Source: an uncultured Desulfovibrio sp. | GTDB lineage: Bacteria > Desulfobacterota > Desulfovibrionia > Desulfovibrionales > Desulfovibrionaceae | DNA: 8,850 nucleotides | Reading direction: 5' to 3' | Assembly (NCBI GenBank): GCA_947177085.1 | Contig: CAMWTD010000079.1 | Location: 1 to 8,850, forward strand | Part shown: piece by piece, positions 1 to 7,120 of the stretch | Layout of the letters: every line of letters starts with the position of its first letter | How positions within the stretch are numbered: the first letter of the stretch is position 1 | Made by a program: the position numbers and the translations under genes | The notes under the pieces: generated by a model | What the model was told of the DNA's origin: nothing | Databases searched by the model: none | The model's input: the letters and a program-made list of their open reading frames with translations, nothing else

Positions 1-192
1 GGCTATATCCAACGGACACTAGACTACGCTTTTGGAGCGCAGGGAGACAAAATTATTCTGGATGACCATATTGGAAAGCCGGATGTGGAGAAATTTAATA
101 AAGAGGCAGAAATAATAGAGTATTACTCAAACCACAAGAAACAAGCACAAATTCAGGATGTAGCAAGTAGACAAACATGGAGAATGAAATAG
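1..192 (+). CDS. C-terminal fragment of an unrecognised protein (5' end outside the window)
   Basis: The reading frame is open from the first base to a TAG at 190-192 and gives 63 residues beginning GYIQRTLDYAFGAQGDKI and ending QTWRMK. The tail is hydrophilic and charged, probably helical (DVEKFNKEAEIIEYYSNHKK), with no signal peptide, membrane segment or catalytic motif visible. It is the only plausible plus-strand gene in the window and converges on the minus-strand block. Its base composition is low in GC (22 of 60 bases at 61-120), unlike the GC-rich genes to the right, so it probably belongs to a differently acquired segment. I do not recognise the family. Being a coding tail is supported only by the open frame and natural-looking composition. 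Confidence 0.55.
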   Translation, partial: GYIQRTLDYAFGAQGDKIILDDHIGKPDVEKFNKEAEIIEYYSNHKKQAQIQDVASRQTWRMK

Positions 193-206
193 AAAATTCA
201 TGTGAG

Positions 207-395
207 CTACGTATGACTTTTCAATCGGCAGTAAATCTTGCCATGTAGGGGGCATCCCATATCGCGTGTAACCGCTGCCATTAGCGTCCTCCGCTGCTCT
301 TTCGCCCCATAAAAGAAGTTTCGCGTGGGGGGACACCCCATGTTAGTGCGTTTTCCAAACACAGCCCTTGTGACTTTGGGTGCTTGGATAGCCAA
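207..395 (-). CDS. Doubtful small hypothetical protein, 62 aa, TTG start
   Basis: This frame begins with TTG at 395, seven bases after a GGAGG Shine-Dalgarno-like run and 23 bases beyond the stop codon of the HD-GYP gene, and ends at TAG 207-209. The product is basic and cysteine-containing. It shows a loose internal repetition: a segment starting NMGCPPTRNFFYG and a later one starting DMGCPLHGKIYC. At DNA level the two stretches share ATGGG(G/A)TG followed by a C-run. Another frame on the same strand (127-336, GTG start) is equally open, so the coding frame is uncertain. The region could instead be a degenerate repeat or mobile-element remnant. No family is recognised. Confidence 0.25.
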   Translation of the reverse strand: MAIQAPKVTRAVFGKRTNMGCPPTRNFFYGAKEQRRTLMAAVTRDMGCPLHGKIYCRLKSHT

Positions 396-411
396 TGGCC
401 TGCCTCCAAGC
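382..411 (-). terminator. Hairpin just past the HD-GYP gene, possible weak terminator
   Basis: A perfect 7-bp inverted repeat, GCTTGGA at 382-388 against TCCAAGC at 405-411, lies 7 bases downstream of the TAG at 419-421. The 16-base loop contains a second small GCC/GGC pairing. No U-run follows on the minus strand, so this is not a classical intrinsic terminator. It may instead be an end-of-transcript structure. It overlaps the start of the doubtful small ORF. Confidence 0.25.
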
Positions 412-418
412 CCCTTTG

Positions 419-2458
419 CTACCCAGCCACGCCTTCATTTTCCGGCGTGTCCGCGTAGCGCGTGGAAATGGACTGCACAAGATCACCGATTTCCAAAAAA
501 TATTCCACCAGTTCGGGGTCGAAATGACTGCCGGCTTCTTCCTTCAGGACAGCGACCGCCTTTTCCACATCCCAGCCTTTTTTGTAGCTGCGGTTCGAGA
601 CCAGCGCATCATACACATCCGCGATGGCCGTGATCCTCGCGCAGAGCGGTATGGCGCTTCCCTTGGGCGATGCAATGCCCTCGCTCCCGGTATAACCCCG
701 GCCATCCCAGCGGGCGTGGTGATGCAGGGCGATATCGCGCGCCATTTTGTCAATTTCATGGATGCTGTGGGCGAACAGGCCGGCGCCCAGAAATGCGTGC
801 TGCTCCATGATGGCGCGCTCTTCCGCGTCCAGCTTGCCCGGCTTCTTGAGCACGGCATCCGGGATGCCTACCTTGCCCACGTCATGCAGCATGGCCGCCA
901 GGCGCAGCTGGCCCTTGGTGGCGAGCAACTCTTCCGGGTCCACGCCGGCTTTTTCCGCCCAGCGGTGGTACAGTTCCGCGGCCATGCTGCCCACGCGGCG
1001 CACATGGCCCGCGGTCTCCGCCGGGTCACGCAGTGCGCTGGTGCGGAGCATACGCAGGATCATGTCCACGATGAGGAAGGAGCGCTCCAGCGGTATGGTT
1101 GACATGGAGCATAGATGCCCGATGGCCTGGGTCATCTGGCGGCTGAAGGGGACGGACCCCGTTTTGCCGCGGGAGTTGATCAGCTGGAGAACCCCGATGA
1201 TCTTCCCCTCGCCGTTGGCGAGCGGCAGCGCCAGCACGGAGCTCGTGCGGTATCCCGTGGCCTTGTCCAGGGCCGGGTTGAACGAGTATTCGCTCTCCGG
1301 CGGCAGCTTGTAGACATCGCCGATATTCAGGGCCTTGCCCGTCTCCGCCACATAGCCGGCAATGGACTTGCGGTCGATGGGCAGGCGTGAGTTGACATAG
1401 GCGAACTTGTTGGCCGCCGAGGCCGGAAAAAGCGTGTCGTTCTGCGCGGCGGCGAAGCGCAGTTCGCCGTCATCGACCAGATAGACGGTGCCGGCATCCG
1501 CGTTGCCCAGCTTGCGGGTCGCGGTGAGCAGGGCGTCCAGGATGGCGTGGGTATCCGAGAAGGACGCCACCTTCTGGCTGAAATTGCAGGCGGCGCATTC
1601 GGTTTCGGCGGCTTTTTCCACAATGCCGTCCCTGCGGATCAGGCACTGGTCAAATACTGCGGCGGAGGGTACTTCCCCCTCATTCCCCTCCGCGGCAAGC
1701 CCCTCGATGGTCTGGTCCGTGTAGGCCGGATTGAAGTGGGTATAGAGGAGCATCCCCACTCCGCGCCCGGCCAGGGCTTTCTGCCACTGGTTGTAGCTGC
1801 TGTGGCCCCAGCCAGCGTGGCTTGCGTGGTCGGCATCGGAAAAATGGCTGTCGGCGAGGACGATGTCGCAGCCGGAGAGAAACCGCATCAGGCGTTCGTT
1901 GGCCTCGTTTTTTTGCGGCGCGCTGTCGTCCAGGGGGATTTCGTGGTCGCCCGTGAAGGCGAAGGTCCAGCCGTCGGCGCTAATTTTCCAGGCCATGCAG
2001 CCGCCGGGATGGAGGGTGGGGCAGGTTTCGAGGCGGGCGCCGAAAAGCTCCAGCTTCTCGCCGGGTTTTACGGGATGGAGCTCATGCCTGGGCAGGCTTT
2101 CCCATTTCACGGGCATGAGCACGCCGTCAAAGAGGCGGCTCAGGCTGTTTTCAAGGCTGGGGCCGTCAGGAAATTCCGGGCCGTAAATCTGGAGCGGGGT
2201 TTTCGCATTGTAGGTGCCGGAAAAGAAGGGCAGCCCCTGCACATGGTCAAGATGCGGATGGGTGAGGCAAAGGACGGGATTTTTGCTCCTGCCGGCGGTG
2301 GCCCTGTCATAGGCGCTGATGCCGGTGCCGGCATCGAGCAGAAAGGACTCCCCGGAATTGAGGCGCACCTCGAGACAGGTGGTCTCCCCCCCGTGGCATA
2401 CGAATTCCGGGCCGGAAATCGGCATCGACCCGCGCGAACCCCAGACTTTTATTTCCAT
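419..2458 (-). CDS. MBL-fold / GAF / HD-GYP protein, predicted c-di-GMP phosphodiesterase
   Basis: This is a 679-residue soluble protein with no signal peptide or membrane segment, presumably cytoplasmic. Residues 1-270 form a metallo-beta-lactamase fold: HPHLDH at 67-72, then H150, D171 (FTGDHE), D203 (LADSHF) and H241 (LLYTHF) are the likely metal ligands. Residues about 297-450 look like a GAF sensor domain. Residues about 463-662 are an HD-GYP domain: E481/H485 (ETAGH), H525-D526 (LHDVGKVGIP), H554, H579-H580, and D614 in IADVYDAL. The signature tripeptide reads GYT (588-590) rather than GYP, and the usual Glu after the histidines is Ala582, while all expected metal ligands remain. The expected reaction is hydrolysis of c-di-GMP; the MBL substrate is unknown. 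The gene is last in the block, 172 bp after the cyclase. The ATG at 2458 has only a weak ribosome site (AAGGG) but begins exactly at the conserved MBL N-terminus (MEIKVWGSRGSMP). Confidence 0.88.
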   Translation of the reverse strand: MEIKVWGSRGSMPISGPEFVCHGGETTCLEVRLNSGESFLLDAGTGISAYDRATAGRSKNPVLCLTHPHLDHVQGLPFFSGTYNAKTPLQIYGPEFPDGPSLENSLSRLFDGVLMPVKWESLPRHELHPVKPGEKLELFGARLETCPTLHPGGCMAWKISADGWTFAFTGDHEIPLDDSAPQKNEANERLMRFLSGCDIVLADSHFSDADHASHAGWGHSSYNQWQKALAGRGVGMLLYTHFNPAYTDQTIEGLAAEGNEGEVPSAAVFDQCLIRRDGIVEKAAETECAACNFSQKVASFSDTHAILDALLTATRKLGNADAGTVYLVDDGELRFAAAQNDTLFPASAANKFAYVNSRLPIDRKSIAGYVAETGKALNIGDVYKLPPESEYSFNPALDKATGYRTSSVLALPLANGEGKIIGVLQLINSRGKTGSVPFSRQMTQAIGHLCSMSTIPLERSFLIVDMILRMLRTSALRDPAETAGHVRRVGSMAAELYHRWAEKAGVDPEELLATKGQLRLAAMLHDVGKVGIPDAVLKKPGKLDAEERAIMEQHAFLGAGLFAHSIHEIDKMARDIALHHHARWDGRGYTGSEGIASPKGSAIPLCARITAIADVYDALVSNRSYKKGWDVEKAVAVLKEEAGSHFDPELVEYFLEIGDLVQSISTRYADTPENEGVAG

Positions 2459-2535
2459 GGTACTGCCCTTGCCCCGAAGAGGCCAGGAAGCGGCTGAAAC
2501 CGAATGGCCGTTGCCTGTCGTCCCGCATTGGAGCG

Positions 2536-2541
2536 TTTATA
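2536..2541 (-). promoter_or_regulatory. Possible -10 element in the 172-bp gap before the HD-GYP gene
   Basis: The gap 2459-2630 separates the cyclase stop from the HD-GYP start. On the minus strand it contains TATAAA (2541 down to 2536), five of six matches to the sigma70 -10. No convincing -35 sits 16-18 bases upstream (GGTGCT at 17). Nearer the cyclase stop, GCCCGC and GCGGGC can pair across 16 bases without a U-run. The HD-GYP gene may therefore have its own weak promoter or be read through from the cyclase. Nothing else is evident in the gap. Confidence 0.2.
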
Positions 2542-2630
2542 TCCCCGTTTTACAGGAAAGCACCGCGCTTATCCAGCCCCCCGGCCGGCCGTCGCCGCAT
2601 CCGGCCCGCGGAGGACGTGCGCCATGCGGG

Positions 2631-4811
2631 CTACTTGCCGGAGTAAACCCAGGTGCCGTCCCAGCGCGGGGGCGGCGCGAGCGCCAGCCTGCGGGCGCGG
2701 TCCGCGAAAAGCAAGGCCGCCCCCCGCATGTCCGCGTATTCCGCGAGCTTGACGAAAAGCCCTTCCGCCTCTGCGAAGTCGCCGGCGAAATAGCGCCCCA
2801 GCGCTTCGCTCCAGCATTCTTCCCGGGCCGTGTCCACCGCGCCCGGGACGGGCACGAGGATTTCGACCGCCTGTTGCTTGCCCTTGACGCGCACGCGGTC
2901 CAGCAGCCGAAAAAAGATACCGGGCCCGCAGGCTGCGGCCACCGCGCCGCTGACGATGATGTCGCAGCCATAGACGCGGCACAGCCCCTCCAGGCGCGAG
3001 GCGAGGTTCACGTTATCGCCGATGCAGGTATAATCGAGGAGGTCGTTGGAGCCCATGTTCCCCACGTGGGCCGGGCCGCAGTTGATGCCGCAGCCGATGC
3101 GGAGTTCCACGCCGAACCTCTCCCGAAACTGCGGCCGCAGCCGCGCCAGGGTCGCCTGCATCTCGAGTGCGGTCTCCACGGCCTTGCGCTGGTGATTTTC
3201 CACCTCCACGGGCGCGTTCCAGAAAGCCATGAGGGCGTCGCCGATAAACTTGTCCAGCGTGCCCTCGCGGCTTGTCACGCAGGCCGTCATGGGCGTGAAA
3301 TAGGCGTTGAGCAGCTCCACCAGCTTGTCCGGCGGGAGGCTTTCGGAAATGGCGGTAAAGTTGCGCACATCGGTGAACAGGACCGTGATTTCCTTTTGCG
3401 CCCCGGCCAGGGGGCGGCCGCCCTGCTCCACGATGCGCGCCACAACCTCCGGCGCCACATAGCGGTTGAAGGCCCTTTTCAGCAGCGCCGCCTGCCGGTC
3501 GCGTACGAACTGGCGCACAGGCAGGCAGAGCATGGCCATGAGCAGCACGGCGAAGGTGGGCAGCACCGGCGAAAGGAGGATGCCCTGCCTGAAAAGCAGC
3601 CAGGCTCCGCCCCACCACAGGGCAAGGAGCACCATGCCCCCGAGGCAATAGACGGGCGGCGTCGCAAGGGTGAACAGCACGGCGCAGGCGAGCGCCCCCA
3701 GCGCCACGGCGCAGAGGATGATGCGGTCGGCCCCGGCCGATATCCGCATACCCGTGCCCGCCAGCACGTTGTCCACCACCGTCGCGTGAATCTCCACGCC
3801 GGGCATCACCTCGTCAAAGGGCGTCTTGCGAAAGTCGCGCAGGCCTGCGGCGGTGGAGCCCACAAACACGATGCGCCCCTTGAGCGCCTCCGCGGGCACG
3901 GCGCCGGAGAGCACGGCCTCGGCGGAATAATAGGGAAAGGTGTGGCCCGGGCCCCGGAAGACAGGCCGGTAGCTCCCGTCCGCCTGGATGGGAAAGCTGT
4001 ACGGACCGAGCCTGAGCACCACATGGTCATGGGACGAGCGCATCAGGACGAGCGGCTTCCCGACCGCCTTCTGCAGCGTGGCGAGCGAAAGCGAGGTGAG
4101 CACCTTTTCCCCGGCTTTCACGAGCACGGGCACGGCCCTTGCGGTGCCGTCACTGTCCACATGGGTATTGAAAAGGCCCACCGTTGCCCCGAAGAAGGGC
4201 AGCGGCGCCGCCAGGGAGGAAAGCGGGGTCAGGCCCTCATGCACATCGGGGAGCTGCGCCACGCCCTTGGGCTTTTTTTCCGCATACATGGCCCCGGGCG
4301 GCAGCGGCTCGGGCAAAGCCTCCTTGCCCCCGTAGTAGCCAAAGGCCCCCAGCGCCACGGGCTTCCCCCTGATGGCCTCCCTGAAACGCAGGTCGTGGTC
4401 CACGGCCTCGGGGGCATAGGCCGAAAGGTCCGGCCCCCGGCCGGTGCGCCTTGCAAGCTCCTCGGCGAAGCGCGCCGGGGAGGTCCTGTCCGGTTCGGAG
4501 AGCAGGATGTCCAGCCCCACCGCGGCCGCGCCGTCCGCGAAGATTTTTTCCACGAGGTCGGCGAGCAGGCTGCGCGGCCAGGGCCACTGGCCAAGCGCAG
4601 CCAGACTCCGCTCGTCAATGTCCACGATGGCGACGGCAGGCGACGGGGGCGTCGGCTCGAGCCGCCGCATCATGAAGTCATGGACCTCGTTGTCGAGGAA
4701 GACCAGGGCCCCTGCGTGTTCGCGGTTGAGCCACACCAGCAGGGCGATGACGCAGCACGCCGCCCCGAGGGCGAAGGCGAGGGCGCGGAACTTTTGCGAA
4801 AATGGCTTCAA
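2631..4811 (-). CDS. CHASE2-domain class III adenylate cyclase, membrane bound
   Basis: 726 residues. One N-terminal membrane segment (about 11-28) is followed by a periplasmic CHASE2 sensor (about 40-345, with VAIVDIDERSLAALGQWPWPR near its start), three membrane helices (about 362-432) and a cytosolic class III cyclase domain (about 473-655). The two metal-binding aspartates are D481 (LFTDVRNF) and D525 (DKFIGDALMAF). K521 and T595 (DYTCIGDN) fit ATP rather than GTP specificity, and N602/R606 (VNLASR) are the transition-state pair, so the domain looks catalytically intact and should make cAMP. The C-terminal 70 residues, ending in a WDGTW-type motif, are usual for CHASE2 cyclases. The start is TTG at 4811, overlapping the TGA stop of the Slam-like gene by 4 nt with no Shine-Dalgarno sequence, so translation is probably coupled. 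The overlap argues for joint expression with the outer-membrane protein. Confidence 0.92.
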   Translation of the reverse strand: MKPFSQKFRALAFALGAACCVIALLVWLNREHAGALVFLDNEVHDFMMRRLEPTPPSPAVAIVDIDERSLAALGQWPWPRSLLADLVEKIFADGAAAVGLDILLSEPDRTSPARFAEELARRTGRGPDLSAYAPEAVDHDLRFREAIRGKPVALGAFGYYGGKEALPEPLPPGAMYAEKKPKGVAQLPDVHEGLTPLSSLAAPLPFFGATVGLFNTHVDSDGTARAVPVLVKAGEKVLTSLSLATLQKAVGKPLVLMRSSHDHVVLRLGPYSFPIQADGSYRPVFRGPGHTFPYYSAEAVLSGAVPAEALKGRIVFVGSTAAGLRDFRKTPFDEVMPGVEIHATVVDNVLAGTGMRISAGADRIILCAVALGALACAVLFTLATPPVYCLGGMVLLALWWGGAWLLFRQGILLSPVLPTFAVLLMAMLCLPVRQFVRDRQAALLKRAFNRYVAPEVVARIVEQGGRPLAGAQKEITVLFTDVRNFTAISESLPPDKLVELLNAYFTPMTACVTSREGTLDKFIGDALMAFWNAPVEVENHQRKAVETALEMQATLARLRPQFRERFGVELRIGCGINCGPAHVGNMGSNDLLDYTCIGDNVNLASRLEGLCRVYGCDIIVSGAVAAACGPGIFFRLLDRVRVKGKQQAVEILVPVPGAVDTAREECWSEALGRYFAGDFAEAEGLFVKLAEYADMRGAALLFADRARRLALAPPPRWDGTWVYSGK

Positions 4812-6166
4812 AAGGAGAACACCAGGCCGGTATTTATCTGGTGCTGGTCATAGCGGTAAAAGGGGCTCGTGGAGTTGTTCTTCACATACTGCCAGCCCAC
4901 CTCGGTGGCCAGGTGTTCCGTCCAGTGCCAGGTGAAGCCGATGCCCGCCATGTACATGTAATCCGTGCGGTCCTCCTCCCCGAAGATCTTGGTGAGTGTG
5001 GCGCTGGCGTCGCGGTAGTTGGTCTGGCGCCATCCCAGGAAGGGGGACACATCCAGCTTGTGGAAAAAGCTCATGTCCAGGCGCAGTGTGGCCTCCGCGC
5101 CCTCATAGGACCATCTGTCCGTGCCGGTGGAGGAGCCGATGTAGCGCACGCCACCCAAAAGGGAATGCCGCCCCTGATTGATGAGCAGGCGCCCGTAGAG
5201 GCCGGCGTTCCAGTAGGTGCCGTCCTTCTCGTCATGCTCCATGTAGAGGCGGTTTTCCAGGCCCCCGCGCGCGATGAGCTGGAAACTGGGCAAGAGCGCA
5301 TACACGAAGGACGCCTCGCCGCCCTTGGCCGTCATGCTCTCAAAGGGCTCGTAGCCCGCGTTCTCGATCTTGCCGCGGATGTCGAAAAGGTGTTTCGCGC
5401 CCACATGCCGGAGGCCGAGGGACGCGCGCCCCCAGGTGAAATGCTGGTTGGAGGGCAGGTCGCGGTTGTAGATTTTGCCGTAGAAGCCGAGGTCGCCGCC
5501 CACATACCAAGGGCTGTCCTCGCCGAGGCGCCAGCTCCAGTTGAGGGAGCCGTTGGCGTATTCGCCGAAGGAGGGCTTTTTGCCCGCGTCGTCGCTGAGG
5601 CGGAAGGTGAAGGGCCCGATGTCGAGGTCGAGGTTGTCGAGGCCGCCCGTGGGATTGCTGTCCCACAGCACGCCGAGGGCCAGCCGTCCGGCCGCGAGAA
5701 AGCGGTCATAACGCTGCGCCTGGCGCTCCGCCACCTTGGCGAGGTCATATTGCTGGTCCTCGTCCATGATGCCCGGGTCGAGCCGCAGGGCCTCCTGCAT
5801 TTCCGAGGCGTAGCCCGCCTCGTCGCCGGCGCGGGCATAGGCCTTGGCGAGCGCCTGGCGCAGCTGGGCATTGTCGGGATAGGCGGCCACCACGCGCTCC
5901 ATGGCGGCGATGGCCTGGTTGTCACGCCCCGTGGCGAAGGCCGCCTCGGTGAGCAGCACGTTGAGCTGCGGATTGTCCGGCTCCTCGCGCAAGAGGCGCG
6001 AGAGCATCTTCCAGGCTTCCTCGCCCTTGCCGTCCCTGAGCAGCAGCTTCGCCTGCTCCATGTATTCGGCCACCGCCAGGCGCGCGCCGGGCATCTCCAG
6101 CGGCGCGGCAAAGACAGGCAGGGCTAGAAAGACAAGCAGCAATGAAAACGCGAGTCGTTTCAGCAT
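4808..6166 (-). CDS. TPR plus beta-barrel outer-membrane protein, Slam-like (DUF560 / type XI secretion class)
   Basis: 452 residues. A signal peptide (1-20, cut near PVFA/AP) precedes a helical TPR-like periplasmic region (about 25-135, with LLREEPDNPQLNVLLTEAAF and VVAAYPDNAQLRQALAKAYA repeats). From about residue 155 the protein is a long series of alternating amphipathic strands rich in Trp, Tyr and Gly (LALGVLWDSNPTGG, GSLNWSWRLG, GLRHVGAKHLFDIRG). It ends in phenylalanine (NTGLVFSF), the usual C-terminal signal for outer-membrane barrels. TPR followed by a roughly 14-strand barrel is the plan of Slam proteins, which move surface lipoproteins or soluble cargo across the outer membrane; cargo genes usually sit next door, here the FecR gene. 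No good ribosome site precedes the ATG at 6166, but the signal peptide fixes the start. Its own promoter is proposed at 6211-6239. A different porin-like role is possible. Confidence 0.82.
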   Translation of the reverse strand: MLKRLAFSLLLVFLALPVFAAPLEMPGARLAVAEYMEQAKLLLRDGKGEEAWKMLSRLLREEPDNPQLNVLLTEAAFATGRDNQAIAAMERVVAAYPDNAQLRQALAKAYARAGDEAGYASEMQEALRLDPGIMDEDQQYDLAKVAERQAQRYDRFLAAGRLALGVLWDSNPTGGLDNLDLDIGPFTFRLSDDAGKKPSFGEYANGSLNWSWRLGEDSPWYVGGDLGFYGKIYNRDLPSNQHFTWGRASLGLRHVGAKHLFDIRGKIENAGYEPFESMTAKGGEASFVYALLPSFQLIARGGLENRLYMEHDEKDGTYWNAGLYGRLLINQGRHSLLGGVRYIGSSTGTDRWSYEGAEATLRLDMSFFHKLDVSPFLGWRQTNYRDASATLTKIFGEEDRTDYMYMAGIGFTWHWTEHLATEVGWQYVKNNSTSPFYRYDQHQINTGLVFSF

Positions 6167-6210
6167 GGCAGGTGGCGGCTAAATTTTTGGAAAGGAAATA
6201 CTGCACGAAA

Positions 6211-6239
6211 AGTGTAAACCTATTTACCAGACATGACAA
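6211..6239 (-). promoter_or_regulatory. Sigma70-type promoter for the Slam-like / cyclase genes
   Basis: Reading the minus strand, TTGTCA (6239-6234) is followed by exactly 17 bases and TACACT (6216-6211). That is five of six and four of six matches to the -35 and -10 consensus with ideal spacing. Initiation would fall near 6204, leaving a leader of about 38 bases before the ATG at 6166. The leader has no purine-rich ribosome site. This promoter lies outside the insertion sequence and would keep the downstream genes expressed despite the insertion. Confidence 0.45.
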
Positions 6240-6274
6240 CATTTTTAATTTGTAGAGATATATTTTTAAAAATG
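6240..6274. promoter_or_regulatory. AT-rich inverted repeat abutting the promoter, candidate operator or UP element
   Basis: CATTTTTAA (6240-6248) and TTAAAAATG (6266-6274) form a perfect 9-bp inverted repeat with a 17-base spacer. The arm nearer the gene directly adjoins the -35 hexamer at 6239. The outer arm lies inside a perfect 12-bp palindrome, ATTTTTAAAAAT (6262-6273). Such symmetry upstream of -35 fits a dimeric regulator site, an A-tract UP element or a nucleoid-protein site. Which of these applies cannot be told from sequence alone. Confidence 0.4.
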
Positions 6275-6281
6275 GTTAGAA

Positions 6282-6300
6282 CTAGATAGTGTCGTTATTT
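6282..6300. repeat. IS end distal to the transposase start: CTAG target duplication plus terminal inverted repeat
   Basis: CTAG at 6282-6285 is followed by the 15-base terminal repeat at 6286-6300. The transposase stop codon (TAA, 6297-6295) lies within this repeat, as is common in compact IS5-type elements. Confidence 0.75.
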
Positions 6301-7120
6301 GGTTTTAGCCCATATGGCTATGCCCTTATATGGACAGCAGCCAGAAAGGAAGCCGCGTTTTTTGCGTATTGAGTGGCGATACCTCGCCAGCGTTTCAGTT
6401 CTAAAAAAGCATTTTCAACAAGATGCCGACGTCGATAAAGATATTTATCATAAGGACACAAATATCTGCGACTTTTACGAGGTGAAATGACGGGATTTAC
6501 TCCGGCCTGGTGGATGGCATCAACTAAGGCATCGCTATCATAGCCCTTATCGGCTAAAAGATATTCGGCATCTATGCCGTCGATAAGTCTGTAGGCCTGC
6601 GAGCAATCAGCTACGGAACCTGCTGTAATAAACATTCTGACCGGCATACCATGCGCATCCACGGCCAAGTGTATTTTGGAGTTGAACCCCCTTTTGTGCG
6701 TCCCATATCCTGATCACCACCGTGTGCTCCAGAAGCGTGCGGATGTACCTTGACATGACTTGCATCAATCATGAGCCATTCGAAATCTGGTTCGATATAA
6801 GGTTTTCGAGTAATCTTTCCCATACCCCACTATCTCTCCACCTACAAGAAGGCGATGGGTATTTTTCCAGTCCCCATAGTCAGGAGATAAATCTCGCCAC
6901 GGAGCATCTGTCCTGATAATCCAAAAAACTGCATTGAGGAAATTTCGATTATCGCGGGCAGTAACTCCTCGGATCCCTTCCCGATCTGCCGGATGCGGCT
7001 CCAAAAGTTCCCAAATCCTATCAGATATGTCGTGACGGGGATGTGCAGCTTTCATATTCTCCCCTTTTTAAGAAGAATAGCAGAAAGTTACAAAAATTAA
7101 AAGAGAAATGACGCCCCTAT
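6286..7120 (-). mobile_element. IS5-family insertion sequence (IS427-like), 835 bp, decayed
   Basis: The ends are imperfect inverted repeats: ATAGTGTCGTTATTT at 6286-6300 and, read on the minus strand, ATAGGGGCGTCATTT at 7120-7106, matching at 12 of 15 positions. Both are bounded by CTAG (6282-6285 and 7121-7124), as expected for a 4-bp target duplication of the CTAR/YTAR kind used by IS5-family elements. Because CTAG is palindromic, part of it could belong to the terminal repeats. The body is one transposase gene broken in several frames. The element sits between the FecR gene (stop at 7183) and the Slam-like gene (start at 6166) in the same orientation. Confidence 0.85.
6295..7055 (-). pseudogene. 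IS5-family DDE transposase, disrupted by four -1 frame changes
   Basis: The ATG at 7055 follows a GGGGAG ribosome site. The N-terminal part (DISDRIWELLEP, NFLNAVFWIIRTDAPWRDLSPDYGDW) is intact. The frame then changes near 6845-6855 (after KNTHR, continuing as CRWRDSGVWERLLENLIS), near 6790-6800 (continuing as EPDFEWLMIDASHVKVH), at an A4G5 run at 6687-6695 (RTKGG continuing as FNSKIHLAVDAHGMP) and near 6319-6326 (HIR continuing as IAIWAKTK and TAA at 6297-6295). All four shifts have the same sign, equal to one missing base each. The A4G5 shift could be a programmed -1 frameshift, as occurs in IS427-group elements; the others look like decay. Catalytic residues remain across the pieces: LMIDAS, LLADKGYDS and HLVENAFLELKRWRG. 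The element is probably unable to transpose by itself. Confidence 0.88.

Noticed and set aside
395..2497. Plus-strand open frames of 235 and 316 residues (395-1102 and 1547-2497).
   Set aside because: They lie entirely, or almost entirely, opposite the MBL/GAF/HD-GYP gene, whose metal motifs are in the minus-strand frame.
2319..4853. An 844-residue plus-strand open frame opposite the cyclase and the HD-GYP N-terminus.
   Set aside because: It is rich in Arg, Gly, His and Pro with no domain. It mirrors GC-rich codons of clear minus-strand genes with recognisable motifs.
4802..6127. A 441-residue plus-strand open frame opposite the Slam-like gene.
   Set aside because: Shadow of a gene with signal peptide, TPR and barrel features; the antisense product has no sensible architecture.
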